Under the pieces are notes generated by a model. The model ran no database searches, had not been told where the DNA came from, and was given only the letters and a program-made list of their open reading frames with translations. The translations under genes and the position numbers were made by a program. Source: Rhizobium sp. CCGE531 (GTDB lineage Bacteria; Pseudomonadota; Alphaproteobacteria; Rhizobiales; Rhizobiaceae). Taken from it: 64,000 nt of DNA. The stretch is from assembly GCF_003627795.1 (NCBI RefSeq), contig NZ_CP032686.1, forward strand, positions 248,001 to 312,000, in the 5' to 3' direction. Shown one piece after another: positions 42,569 through 51,311 of the stretch. Position 1 is the stretch's first letter. Each line of letters opens with the position of its first letter.

Positions 42569-43269
42569 AAATGATCTTCGTAGGTCCAAGCCTGCCCGAT
42601 GCCATATCGTTTGCCGACAGCACGATGGTCATACGACCGCCGGCGTGCCAAGGCGACGTCGTTAGAGCTCTTGAGGATGGCGCGGCTGGCATCGGCCTTA
42701 TCGACGGTCAGTTCGAGTTCGTCGCGCCGGTCTGGCACAAGGAGTTACTCTTTGCCCTATCCCGAGGTATCCCGGTATTTGGGGCAGCCAGCATGGGGGC
42801 GCTCCGCGCGGTGGAATGCCAGGCTTACGGCATGGTCGGCGTTGGTCGGATTTTCGATGATTATGCTTCCGGGCGCCGGGAGGAGGATGCCGACGTCGCG
42901 CTCCTTCATGGCCCGGCGGAATTGGGCTATCCAACTTTGTCGGTACCACTGGTCAATATCGATGCGACACTCGAGGCTGCGATTGGCCAAGATATTATCG
43001 GTAGGCAAGAGGCTTTACAGCTCTCCCAGGCAGCCCGGCGTGTATTTTTCAAAGATCGGACCTGGAAGCGTGTTGCCGAAGCCGCCGATATGGACACGGA
43101 GCAGGTGAGGGCGCTGGTTGCAAAAGCCTGGACCGACCAGAAGCGTCTGGACGCCATCGAGCTCATGCGCGCAATTGCCAAAGCGCCGTTGCAAGGGCGT
43201 ACGGTAGACTGGTCTTTCAATGCGACACCGCTGTGGCGCAAACTCTTTCCACAACTTATTCGGACGTAA
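42565..43269 (+). CDS. TfuA-like protein
   Basis: The 234-residue product has the TfuA core: MKMIFVGPSLPDAISFADST, VIRPPACQGDVVRALEDGAA, and the hallmark FGAASMGALRAVECQAYGMV. TfuA proteins are thought to supply sulphur for YcaO-catalysed thioamidation. It overlaps YcaO by four bases (ATGA), which signals coupled translation. The founding gene is linked with trifolitoxin production in Rhizobium. It ends the unit; the next small gene lies 107 bases away. Confidence 0.92.
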   Translation: MKMIFVGPSLPDAISFADSTMVIRPPACQGDVVRALEDGAAGIGLIDGQFEFVAPVWHKELLFALSRGIPVFGAASMGALRAVECQAYGMVGVGRIFDDYASGRREEDADVALLHGPAELGYPTLSVPLVNIDATLEAAIGQDIIGRQEALQLSQAARRVFFKDRTWKRVAEAADMDTEQVRALVAKAWTDQKRLDAIELMRAIAKAPLQGRTVDWSFNATPLWRKLFPQLIRT

Positions 43270-43376
43270 TTTACCGATAAATACAACTAATGCATGCGCA
43301 ACGTTTTTGCAACGCACACCATCAATCGAAATATGGCAGTCTCCCCCTATCAAATCATTTGTTGAGGCTTGTAAGC

Positions 43377-43598
43377 GTGAGCGATTTTGAAGCACAGGAA
43401 CGTCAGGGCGAGATCTTGGCTCTTATAAGAATGATGCGGTATGCCGGCCAAACCGCCAGTGGACTCGATGTACCGCAGGCGACGTCTCTTATCGAGGCGG
43501 CACAAGCTGCTCTTCTTTTGGTTTTAGGGATCGAGTTCCCGATGCTGTCAGCTGCGCATTTGAACGCGCTTGTCAGTGACACGTATGGTCACTGCTAG
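43377..43598 (+). CDS. Small helical hypothetical protein downstream of TfuA
   Basis: The 73-residue product starts at GTG 43377 with GAGG nine bases upstream. Helices RQGEILALIRMMRYAGQT and TSLIEAAQAALLLVLGI are followed by a tail ending DTYGHC. It is in the same orientation as the YcaO-TfuA unit and could belong to it, but 107 bases separate them. The terminal Cys and short Gly/His tail are worth noting for a peptide-modifying locus, though no leader or core motif is obvious. Confidence 0.5.
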   Translation: MSDFEAQERQGEILALIRMMRYAGQTASGLDVPQATSLIEAAQAALLLVLGIEFPMLSAAHLNALVSDTYGHC

Positions 43599-44040
43599 CA
43601 AAACATTGGCGACTTAAACATCGACTTGATACCGAGCTGGCAAAGAGAAACTTCAAGAGATCCAGCTTGTTGAGAAGGGCGTTAATCAAGGTGGGCTTGC
43701 CCGTGAGAAAAATAGGTTCCACCGATACAGTGGGCATCGTCGCAGACTTCAAAGAACCTCGAGGAAACAAGAGGATCCTGCCCGTGGCGTTTGCAGCATT
43801 TATTGTCGCGTGGCTTGCTCTCGTCTGGGATATCTGCCGTTCGCTGAACTGGCTTTGATCTCCGACTTTGAAAAGGCATGTTGAAATGAGCCCGATCCGG
43901 CCTGCCAGGACATCATTTGTCGTGCCTGTAGGCGTGGTCAACGGCCGAAAAAAACCTAAGAGAACTCAGCCGGCATAGGGCAGTCGCTGCCGATGCCAAG
44001 CTCACATGGAGTTGCCGGCGGTCTCGCGGTGGAGACGATC
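43599..44040. other. Intergenic stretch with one weak small-gene candidate
   Basis: About 440 bases. The only candidate is the short membrane-helix frame at 43701, listed apart. The antisense frame of 122 codons has random composition. No promoter recognised. Confidence 0.45.
43701..43858 (+). CDS. Possible small one-helix membrane protein
   Basis: A 52-codon frame from GTG 43701: a polar start, then FKEPRGNKRILPVAFAAFIV and AWLALVWDICRSLNWL. The helix preceded by a positive stretch looks natural. The ribosome site is poor and no relative comes to mind, so the confidence is low. Confidence 0.3.
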
Positions 44041-44343
44041 ATGGAAGGGTTGAAACGTTTTACAAAAGGCGATTTGTCGCAAAGCGAACTCGAAGTCATA
44101 AAGCAAGTGTTTGACTTAGTTACGAGGCAGAGCTGGTTCGACGATACTCAATACAGCCGGGAGGGTTTTGCCGCCGCGCTGGTCAGCTTGTTTCGATGCG
44201 GAATGATTAATCCGACGCAGCTGGAAAGGATCGCGATGTTTTGGGCATTGAGCGACTTTTCCCAGAGCATGTCGAGTGCCCAACGGACTAAACTGAAATC
44301 ACTCTACAGTCGAGGCGAGGTAGAGCGGCAAGTTTGCTATTGA
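44041..44343 (+). CDS. Small helical hypothetical protein, paralogue of the gene at 59344
   Basis: The 100-residue product follows GGAGACGATC. All-helical: LSQSELEVIKQVFDLVTRQS, then WFDDTQYSREGFAAALVSLF and TQLERIAMFWALSDFSQSMS. The segments WFDD, a following Leu-rich helix and MFWALSDF match WFDK and VSWAVNDF at the same spacing in the protein at 59344. These small proteins look like a rhizobial paralogue family. Function unknown. Confidence 0.7.
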   Translation: MEGLKRFTKGDLSQSELEVIKQVFDLVTRQSWFDDTQYSREGFAAALVSLFRCGMINPTQLERIAMFWALSDFSQSMSSAQRTKLKSLYSRGEVERQVCY

Positions 44344-44513
44344 AAGGAGTCGAGCCTTCGATCGGGCTGATTTCGACTTGCCTACGGCCATGGAAATCAA
44401 ACAGATAGAAAGTGTTTGAGGCGCATGCGATTGCAGGACCATGGCGGTGACAATTGCGCTTTTTCCCGCGGTCTCAAGCCAACCGTCTCCTCGGCCGCAC
44501 CGCTCACTCTCGT

Positions 44514-45443
44514 TCAGTTCAATACTTTCAGGACGACTTTGCCTCGAATGTGCTCGTCCTGGAGCGCCTTTTGTGCCGCCGCCGCCTGACGAAGTTCGAA
44601 GGTGCGGTCGACGCGGACCTTTACCTTGCCGCTGTCGACGAGGCTGGCGATCTTCTGGAGCTGGGCGCCATTCGGCTGCGCGGTATAACGGCCGGTCCTG
44701 ATGCCTTGGGCCTCGGCGCGCTGTCTGTTGGGCTCCGCCAGGGTAGAAATCAGCGCACCGCCGCTTTTGATGACCGAAAAGCTCCGTTCCTGTGTCTCGC
44801 CGCTCACGAGATCGAAGACGAGATCGACCGGTTCGACGATAGTCTCGAAGCGTTCGGACTTGTAGTCGATGATCTGGTCGGCGCCCAAGTCACTCAGGAA
44901 GTCCCGGTCAACCGCTGAAGCCGTGGTCGCTACCCAGGCACCCCTGGCTTTCGCGAATTGAATTGCGAGGTGGCCGACGCCGCCGGCGCCGCCATGGATG
45001 AGAACGCGCTGGCCGGCTTGCAGCTTGCCGTGGTCGAAGAGACCTTGCCATGCGGTGATACCCGCAAGTGGCACCGCCGCGGCTTTGACGTGGTCCAGAG
45101 TTTCAGGTTTCCTGGCGATTTCGTCCGATTTTGCGATCACGAACTCTTCGTAGCCGCCGTGATCCGGTGCCAGAAAGGCGAAAACGTCGTCACCCCTCAG
45201 AAAACTTGAAACCGACTCACCTGCATCAGCGATTTCACCGCTTACGTCGCGACCGAGCACATAAGGGAAATCTTTTTCAGTGACGACAGGATACTTGCCC
45301 TCGCGCATCTTCGCATCGACCGGATTGACGCTCGCGGCAAAGACTTTGATGACGACTTCGTCGGTCGCTGGTATCGGCTGCTCGATTTGGTCGAGCTGCA
45401 TGACCTCCGGTCCACCAAAACGATGAATTCGTACGGCTTGCAT
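44514..45443 (-). CDS. NADP-dependent quinone oxidoreductase-like protein (MDR superfamily)
   Basis: The 309-residue product has the MDR layout without zinc ligands: MQAVRIHRFGGPEVMQLDQI, then ASVNPVDAKMREGKYPVV and LGRDVSGEIADAG, and the NADP-binding GQRVLIHGGAGGVGHLAIQF. ADQIIDYKSERFETIVEPVD is typical of zeta-crystallin-like quinone reductases. Cytosolic, probably reducing quinones or enals. It stands alone; the start ATG has a weak AGGAG upstream. Confidence 0.92.
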   Translation of the reverse strand: MQAVRIHRFGGPEVMQLDQIEQPIPATDEVVIKVFAASVNPVDAKMREGKYPVVTEKDFPYVLGRDVSGEIADAGESVSSFLRGDDVFAFLAPDHGGYEEFVIAKSDEIARKPETLDHVKAAAVPLAGITAWQGLFDHGKLQAGQRVLIHGGAGGVGHLAIQFAKARGAWVATTASAVDRDFLSDLGADQIIDYKSERFETIVEPVDLVFDLVSGETQERSFSVIKSGGALISTLAEPNRQRAEAQGIRTGRYTAQPNGAQLQKIASLVDSGKVKVRVDRTFELRQAAAAQKALQDEHIRGKVVLKVLN

Positions 45444-45529
45444 CGTTGAATCTCCTTGCTGATTAAATCTCCGAACCGCAATCGGCCGATGTGATACCGG
45501 CGCATGCTCGTGTCATCCAGGCGATACAA

Positions 45530-45688
45530 TCACAGCCCGTCGCGGCGCTTCGCAGGCCCCTTGAGAAGTGAGAGTTCTCTTCTCCTCTCAAGCAGATAAT
45601 CGACATAGCCGATGCAGGCGCAGACAAGCAGGCTACCGCTTACAGCAAAAATCATCAGCAATCCGGTCACGATCAGTATCGTCATCAT
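45530..45688 (-). CDS. Small one-helix membrane protein
   Basis: The frame gives MMTILIVTGLLMIFAVSGSL then LVCACIGYVDYLLERRRELS, a single membrane helix with a positive cytoplasmic tail. AGGTG stands three bases before the ATG. Upstream in-frame codons add 14 residues with an odd composition. It lies between the quinone reductase and an efflux pump, both minus strand. No function can be given. Confidence 0.45.
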   Translation of the reverse strand: MMTILIVTGLLMIFAVSGSLLVCACIGYVDYLLERRRELSLLKGPAKRRDGL

Positions 45689-45788
45689 TGGCACCTGATT
45701 GAACCGCGGCACCTGACCGCAACCGAACAAGCCACTTTGTCGGAAGTTCCCAAAATGTGAGATACGAAGAACGAGTGAACGAGAGCGC

Positions 45789-47159
45789 TTATGCCCGCTT
45801 CAAATATCGCCATGCCGCTATGCTGCCGAGAAGTTGAGCGCTGCCACCACAAAGCATGGCCGTGATGAAGCCGAGCGGCGGTTCATGGAAAAATGCAAAG
45901 ACCGATCCGAGTGCTGCCACGCCGATGGTTGCGCCGACCATGCGAGCGACGTTGATGAGTGCGCTTGCGGTTCCGGCGCGTTCGCTGCCGACACTTGACA
46001 CCGCGACCGCCGTAAGCGGCCCAGTTGCCAAGCCCATGCCGATACCGGTCAACAGCAGACCGAATTCCTCGGCGATCAACAGGTTTTCGACGAAAGCAAT
46101 ACCGAGCAGCAGGTTTCCCAGACCCATTGCCGCCAGCCCCAGCGTAATCATTCGCTGCTTGCCAAGATGTTCTGAAAGCGAGCCGGAGAAAGGCGATATC
46201 GCCACAAAGCTCAGTGCCATGGGCAGGAGCGCCAGGCCGACTTCGGTCGGACTCAATCTGTCGAGGCTGAGCGAGGTGAGCGGAAACAGAAAGAGCGTGC
46301 CATACATGCCGAAAGTCATTGCGGCCGTTCCCGCCATAGCGCCGCTGAATTGCCCGCTGGAAAACATCGGGATCGGCACGAGGGCGCGCTGATCCAGGCG
46401 CCGTTCCACCACGATGAAAAGCGAGAGCAGAACGAAGCCGAAAAACGCCAGCAGAACCGTCCAGAGCACGGGAAGATGCGAGGATTCAATGGCTGCAAGG
46501 GTAATGGCGCCCAGCGATACTATGCCCAGCATCTGACCGAGCGCGTCGAACGATCTTCCCTTCCGGTCCGCGCTCTCCGAGACCCAAAGCAATGCCCCGA
46601 TGGCAGCGACCACACCGATGGGAACGACGACCAAAAAGACTGCCCGCCAACCGAAGCCGTGGATCAGATATCCGCCGAGGCTCGGCCCGATGGCAAGCGA
46701 CACACCGTTGCATCCCGCCCAGATGCCGAGCGCCTGGCTACGAACCTTCTCGTCCGGATAGATCACCCGAATGAGCGAGAGAGAGGCCGGGATCAGAAGC
46801 GCCGATCCAAAGCCGGTTACCGCGCGGGCGGCGATCAGGATCGCGATCGTCGGAGCCAGGGCACATCCAAGGCTTGCGATTGTGAAGATGATGCAGCCGA
46901 TGATGAAAATCAGGCGCCGCCCGTAAAGATCAGCCAGCAGGCCGCCGCTGATAAGAAGGGCGGCGTAGACGAGATTGTAGGCATCGACGACCCACTGCAA
47001 TTGGGTCACCGAAGCCGCGAGGCTCTTGCCGATCGGTTGAACAGCGAGATTGACAACCGAGGTGTCAACTTGCGCGACGATCACGCCCAGGCAAAGAATG
47101 ACGAGCGAGGCGGGATGCAGTTTCGAAAGTGATTTCTCGCGTTGCGCGATCGAATGCAT
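45789..47159 (-). CDS. DHA2-family (EmrB/QacA-type) multidrug efflux MFS transporter
   Basis: The 456-residue product has about fourteen helices. Hallmarks are VAQVDTSVVNLAVQPIGKSL in helix 1, GGLLADLYGRRLIFIIG after helix 2, and the motif C region of helix 5 (AIGPSLGGYLIHGFGWRAVF). It expels drugs or toxic compounds at the cost of protons. The ATG at 47159 follows AAGGAACCATC; longer frames upstream are random. No regulator sits next to it. The tail is short. Confidence 0.92.
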   Translation of the reverse strand: MHSIAQREKSLSKLHPASLVILCLGVIVAQVDTSVVNLAVQPIGKSLAASVTQLQWVVDAYNLVYAALLISGGLLADLYGRRLIFIIGCIIFTIASLGCALAPTIAILIAARAVTGFGSALLIPASLSLIRVIYPDEKVRSQALGIWAGCNGVSLAIGPSLGGYLIHGFGWRAVFLVVVPIGVVAAIGALLWVSESADRKGRSFDALGQMLGIVSLGAITLAAIESSHLPVLWTVLLAFFGFVLLSLFIVVERRLDQRALVPIPMFSSGQFSGAMAGTAAMTFGMYGTLFLFPLTSLSLDRLSPTEVGLALLPMALSFVAISPFSGSLSEHLGKQRMITLGLAAMGLGNLLLGIAFVENLLIAEEFGLLLTGIGMGLATGPLTAVAVSSVGSERAGTASALINVARMVGATIGVAALGSVFAFFHEPPLGFITAMLCGGSAQLLGSIAAWRYLKRA

Positions 47160-47737
47160 GATGGTTCCTTTCGGAAACAAACGTAGCGCAATTAAATTGG
47201 TTTCACTTCGAGCGCGATCGAAGTGTTGTGGCAGACCCATTGTAAAATCGGCGCCGGGAATGGTCGTTCGGCTGCCGCTGCCTTCAGAGCGTCGCAGGGC
47301 CTCGCCCGTCGCATCCGCAAGCCTTGGCTTAGGAAGACTTCGTTCGACGGGTGACAATTTCATCCTTGCGCGATGACCTCGGCGCTACGCTCGTGCATTT
47401 AGCCACCTGATCCAGGGTTAATTTCGCATTTCCTATTGCGCGCCGCCTGATGCGGCGAGGAACAAATGTCCGGGGTCGTCGTTCAATCGAGAAGATGCGG
47501 AAAGCGAGGAAATGCGGAGCGTTCGGTCGACTGCACGAACGCTCGCGACAGCCGTTCCGGGCGCGGAGTTGACGGTGGACCACAAATCCAAGGGAGAGCA
47601 AGATATCCGCACGACGCCGGCGGCCTATTTAACCTGAGAGCCGATTGCACCGAATAGGGCGATCCGCAAATCTGGTCGGGTCCGAAGCCGGTATTTTCGA
47701 AGGCCTCGAGCCGTGGATAAAAGGCGACGAGCGCAGT
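47160..47737. other. Intergenic stretch, no gene seen
   Basis: About 580 bases between the efflux pump and a small gene on the same strand. Frames in both directions are short and random. It contains the pump's ribosome site at its left edge; a promoter is expected but none was recognised. Confidence 0.5.
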
Positions 47738-48037
47738 TCAACAAAGTGCCTGGTGCTGAATGTCGACCACCTGTGTCAAGATCGACATCTCTGTTTCCGA
47801 ATGCCGCACCATAACCGGGTGGATCTCATCCAATACGTGCCGATGCAGGAGGGCAAACAATGCGTCGTTCATGTTTGCACCATCGAAGATTTCGGGATCA
47901 TCACAGGCAACATTGATGGTCCGTTCCACCACGCGGTTTACAGCCGCTTCGCTGACGAGAAACCTGCGCGCCCTATTTATCAGCATGGCGCGGAGTGTCG
48001 GATCTTTTGGGAGTTTTGGCGGTTCCAGAGGGGTCAT
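47738..48037 (-). CDS. Hypothetical helical protein
   Basis: The 99-residue product starts MTPLEPPKLPKDPTLRAMLI with GGAAAG upstream. LINRARRFLVSEAAVNRVVE, DDPEIFDGANMNDALFALLH and RHVLDEIHPVMVRHSETEMS form a helical core that loosely recalls region 2 of extracytoplasmic sigma factors, but region 4 is absent. It may be an unrelated small helical protein. The first ATG of the frame would add 13 residues. Confidence 0.6.
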   Translation of the reverse strand: MTPLEPPKLPKDPTLRAMLINRARRFLVSEAAVNRVVERTINVACDDPEIFDGANMNDALFALLHRHVLDEIHPVMVRHSETEMSILTQVVDIQHQALC

Positions 48038-48272
48038 TATGCTTTCCACGTCCTTGCAGGCGGGAGCGCATATCAACCCTCAGTCGTCACTGCCTACGAG
48101 ATCGGTTGGCGACGATGTTTCGATAGTACTCCTTCGCGGATAGGAGTCCATGTCGAATGCGGTGGCAAGGCAATGATGACGACCGGGATGTTCAAATGGT
48201 AGCCGTCATAGCCTCAAAAGCCGACAATGCTGCAGCTAAGCGGCTTTGCTGATGCCGTCATCGCAAGCAAAG

Positions 48273-49709
48273 CTATCGCCAGAACCGCTTGGCGTCGAGG
48301 ACGTCGTCGAGGGCCGCCTGCGCGGCAGCGATCAATGATCCCTTGTCGGCGTGCAAGATGACCGATGCGGCCTCGGCATGGTCTCGCAGGCCGTGCTTGT
48401 CCAGCACGCTGGGGCCGGTTGCCAGGTCGTTCAGCGCTCCAAGCCGATCCTGCAATTCTCCCATGGTCTTTATGAAACGCTTGTGGCGACGGGCTTTCTT
48501 GTGGCCGGCAAACAATGATTTGAAGAATTCCGCGGCGTAGCGCAGCTTCTTGGCGTCCTTCCTTGCCTCGTGCCGCCGCTCGTCGTCGACACGTGCGAGA
48601 TCGCGGCCGTGCTTCTTCAGCTTTTTCCGCATCTTGTCGAGGGCCTCGACCGCCTGTTCGGCGATCGTCTTGTCTTTCGCCGGCCCATCCAAATAGGTGC
48701 CCGTGTGCAGCCATTCATGAAAATCCAACAAGAGCGCTCTGGCGCGGGGCGATCCCAGCGCTTTCTCGGCCTCGTCATAGGCCGCCTCGCGGGCTTCCTG
48801 CAGCCTGTCCGCCAAACTCCCGTCTTTCGCCTTCGGCAGAAGCACGTCGATGTTGCGGGCTTCGCCAAGCACGCCAGCCAGCCAGCGGAACTCGTCGGAT
48901 AGTCGACCAGCTTCATCGTCCAGGAGCGGCTTGAAGAGCGAAATGGCGGATCGCAACCGCCGCATCGCGACGCGTGCCTGGTGAAGCGCTTCGGCGCTTC
49001 TCCGGTGCAGCAGCACGGTCTCGTTCAATCGAAATTGGCGGAAACAGGCTTGTGCTATGGTTTGAAACCCTTCCATGGCGCTCGATCGCCACTCCAGGTC
49101 GATTTCCTCTGATTTATATACGTGCGGCATTGCGTCGAGCAGCCGGTAGCCGCGCTCGGCCTTGGAGTGGACGCTGAACCTGAATGGAACGATCGCCTCG
49201 ATCTTGCGCGCGAGAGCAAACAGGTCCTTCGGGTCGCCGTCCTTCAATTCCAGCTCTATCTCGCAGATGGGCGTCTGCCGTTCAGCCTCCGCGGCGGCGC
49301 CCCGATCGACAGCGAGTTCGATCTTGGAGCCGTTCTCGATCAGGCTCCAGATCCTGCGGTCGATGGAAACCTCGAACTGGGGAAAGAGATCTCCCCGGAT
49401 GTCACCGAACTGATTGAGAAGAGGGCTCGTATGGTCGAGGACGGGGACGTCCGTCTCGACGGCGGTCTCCCATTCCGACCGGGCGAACAACGACGCGCCG
49501 GGACCGGTGGCCTTCACCGTCTGTGTCATCGCAGCACCGGAACGGCGAATCCGGAGTGTGAATCCTGCGTCGAAGAGCCTGCGGTCGTCCGTGTCGAAAT
49601 AAACCGAATGCTGCTCGACCGTCTCGGCGGGTTCGCCAAGAAGGTCCGAAGAGACGAGGCTATCCATCTCCAAACGTGACAGGTCAAGCTTCAGTTCGAT
49701 TTCAGCCAC
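48273..49709 (-). CDS. CYTH-CHAD domain protein (inorganic triphosphatase/polyphosphate-related)
   Basis: The 478-residue product starts with a CYTH domain (residues 1-200): VAEIELKLDLS has the ExExK signature, then FDTDDRRLFDAGFTLRIRRS and CEIELELKDG. The C-terminal CHAD helical domain runs from about 220 to 478, with LHQARVAMRRLRSAISLFKP, RHEARKDAKKLRYAAEFFKS and a polybasic surface. CHAD domains bind polyphosphate; CYTH partners hydrolyse triphosphate. Start GTG 49709 has GGAG eight bases away; the longer frame is poor. Confidence 0.92.
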   Translation of the reverse strand: MAEIELKLDLSRLEMDSLVSSDLLGEPAETVEQHSVYFDTDDRRLFDAGFTLRIRRSGAAMTQTVKATGPGASLFARSEWETAVETDVPVLDHTSPLLNQFGDIRGDLFPQFEVSIDRRIWSLIENGSKIELAVDRGAAAEAERQTPICEIELELKDGDPKDLFALARKIEAIVPFRFSVHSKAERGYRLLDAMPHVYKSEEIDLEWRSSAMEGFQTIAQACFRQFRLNETVLLHRRSAEALHQARVAMRRLRSAISLFKPLLDDEAGRLSDEFRWLAGVLGEARNIDVLLPKAKDGSLADRLQEAREAAYDEAEKALGSPRARALLLDFHEWLHTGTYLDGPAKDKTIAEQAVEALDKMRKKLKKHGRDLARVDDERRHEARKDAKKLRYAAEFFKSLFAGHKKARRHKRFIKTMGELQDRLGALNDLATGPSVLDKHGLRDHAEAASVILHADKGSLIAAAQAALDDVLDAKRFWR

Positions 49710-49741
49710 CTTGATACTCCCCGTGCCCCTGTGATCCGTGG

Positions 49742-49767
49742 AACGTTTTCGCAGTAGGGATAGTTCA
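49742..49767 (-). promoter_or_regulatory. EcfG-like promoter before the CYTH-CHAD gene, one mismatch
   Basis: On the minus strand TGAAC, 17 bases, CGTT: one base off at the -35. It lies 33 bases before the GTG start. The stress theme of neighbouring genes supports it. Confidence 0.4.
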
Positions 49768-49961
49768 ATCGTCTCACATCCAGATGAAAGCACGCTTTCT
49801 CCGCAAGATCACCGTCTGACGTGATGAAATCGACCAAAAGCAAGGGTGGGACCACGGTAAAATCGGAGAAACGGCCAAAGGCCTGCCCTCGATTATCGCG
49901 GGTTTTCTTCCGTTGAGCATCGCAGATGACGAGAAGGCGACGTCGTTTCGCTGGCGGCCGG

Positions 49962-50117
49962 CTAATGGTGCTTGAAATATTGCACCTCGCGCTCGTGCTT
50001 CTCTGCCGCCTCGCGGGTTTTGAAGGTGCCGAGATTCCTGCGCTTGTTTGTTTTCGGATCGACCTTGCGCGAGTAAAGCCGGTATTCGCCGGATTTCAGT
50101 TTGCGGATCATGGCCAT
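49962..50117 (-). CDS. Small basic protein (51 residues)
   Basis: The frame MAMIRKLKSGEYRLYSRKVD, PKTNKRRNLGTFKTREAAEK, HEREVQYFKHH has a strong ribosome site (CGGAGAAC). The YRLYSRKVDPKTNKRRNLGT core resembles the N-terminal arm of tyrosine recombinases, seen alone here; small free copies of this form are common in rhizobia. Perhaps a nucleic-acid binding protein. The longer upstream frame is not credible. Confidence 0.75.
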   Translation of the reverse strand: MAMIRKLKSGEYRLYSRKVDPKTNKRRNLGTFKTREAAEKHEREVQYFKHH

Positions 50118-50158
50118 GTTCTCCGTTGAAAAGGATTTAATCCTCACAGGCCTGTTCT

Positions 50159-50173
50159 GGTTCCAATGGAACC
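50159..50173. promoter_or_regulatory. Inverted repeat GGTTCC-AAT-GGAACC
   Basis: A perfect 6-base inverted repeat 42 bases upstream of the small basic gene. It contains a GGAAC but no -10 CGTT at the right distance. It may be an operator. Confidence 0.3.
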
Positions 50174-50249
50174 GATTGGCGCAATGCGGTCGCGCCCCCG
50201 GCCACATCGTGAAAGCCGGAATGATCGCAGGTGCTGCCCTCACCTAGAT

Positions 50250-50275
50250 CACGTCCGGTTTAATCAGGGTCATAT
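50250..50275. repeat. Direct repeat, copy left of methyltransferase
   Basis: CACGTCCGGTTTAATCAGGG then TCATAT. Nearly the same bases recur at 51245-51273, just before the IS5 element, with a few inserted T. The two copies flank the methyltransferase at a distance of about one kilobase. Confidence 0.6.
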
Positions 50276-50399
50276 TCGCTATGCGTCCGGCAGGCGTCTC
50301 ATGGCGATAACGGATTAGTTGCCATCAGATATCGCGTCTGCTTACCTCAACCAGCTATCGAGGTCCGATATTATCGGCGATTCGCGGAGGGAAATATCA

Positions 50400-51242
50400 G
50401 TGCCAGCAAAAAATGCAACATCGACCGGCCATGAAGCGAGTGATGCAAGCTGGCTCGATCTTCATTTTGAGTCATCACGGCCGGAATACGAAGACGCACT
50501 TACCCAGGTTGGAATGCAACAGGGCTGGAGCGTACTCGACGCGGGATGTGGGGGCGGAAGCTTCCTCCCGCTCATCTGCGAGCTGACTGGTTCCAACGGG
50601 ACGGTGGCAGCTCTTGATCTTGCGCCTGAGAACATTCAACGCGCCGAGAGCTTGATTAAGGAGGTCCCGGATCGGCCGAAGGTGGTCACCCGCGTCGGCA
50701 GCATTCTGTCACTCCCCTTCAATCATGCTTCCTTCGATTGCGTGTGGTCCGCCAATGTTATGCAATATCTCACGCCAGCGGAATTTCAGCAGGCGACGGA
50801 TGAGGCGAAACGCGTATTGAAGCCCGGCGGCATCCTCGCCGTGAAGGATTTCGATTCAACGCTTCTGCAGATATTGCCTATGGATCGCGGCGTATTTACC
50901 CGCTTCATGACGGCGCGATTGCAGACGTTCCGCGACAAGGGTGTGCTTGGCACCGATTGTGGCTCTTCGCTTCCCACACGTTTGCGTGACGCAGGGATGG
51001 AGATCGTATGGCGCAAAGGCTGGCTCGTTGAACGGTGGGCCCCGACTGGCGAGCACACGCGCAATTATGTACGCGACTTAATCTCCTATTTCACGACTGT
51101 AGCGCCGGATTACGACCTTCCTGAAAGCGATCAGTATTATTGGAAGGAACTGGCAGCAAATCCAGAGAGCCTGCTTGATCAGCCTGATTTCTGCTACCGC
51201 GAATTCTTCGTTCTAACGGTTTGCAGGAACGCGGCAATCTAA
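50400..51242 (+). CDS. Class I SAM-dependent methyltransferase
   Basis: The 280-residue product has the SAM motif VLDAGCGGGSFLPLICE, then GTVAALDLAPENIQRAESLI, FDCVWSANVMQYLTPAEFQQ and LKPGGILAVKDFDSTLLQIL. It is of the UbiE/small-molecule type. GTG 50400 is preferred because GGAGG lies nine bases before it; TTG 50319 gives 27 extra residues of low quality. It stands alone, between near-identical short direct repeats and next to an IS5-family element, so it may be a mobile cargo gene. Confidence 0.88.
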   Translation: MPAKNATSTGHEASDASWLDLHFESSRPEYEDALTQVGMQQGWSVLDAGCGGGSFLPLICELTGSNGTVAALDLAPENIQRAESLIKEVPDRPKVVTRVGSILSLPFNHASFDCVWSANVMQYLTPAEFQQATDEAKRVLKPGGILAVKDFDSTLLQILPMDRGVFTRFMTARLQTFRDKGVLGTDCGSSLPTRLRDAGMEIVWRKGWLVERWAPTGEHTRNYVRDLISYFTTVAPDYDLPESDQYYWKELAANPESLLDQPDFCYREFFVLTVCRNAAI

Positions 51243-51244
51243 GA

Positions 51245-51273
51245 GCACGTCCGTTTTTTAATCAGGGTCATAT
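51245..51273. repeat. Direct repeat, copy right of methyltransferase
   Basis: GCACGTCCGTTTTTTAATCA then GGGTCATAT: the partner of the copy at 50250-50275. The IS5-family element lies 42 bases further on. Confidence 0.6.
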
Positions 51274-51311
51274 CCTGCAGCCGCGAAGTAGTTGGCGCAT
51301 TCGTAGGGCCT

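Noticed and set aside
43573..43941. 122-codon minus-strand frame after TfuA
   Set aside because: No domain, rich in Ser, Thr and Cys, and overlaps two small plus-strand candidates.
47738..48037. Calling the helical protein an ECF sigma factor
   Set aside because: Only a loose likeness to region 2; region 4 and the needed length are missing.
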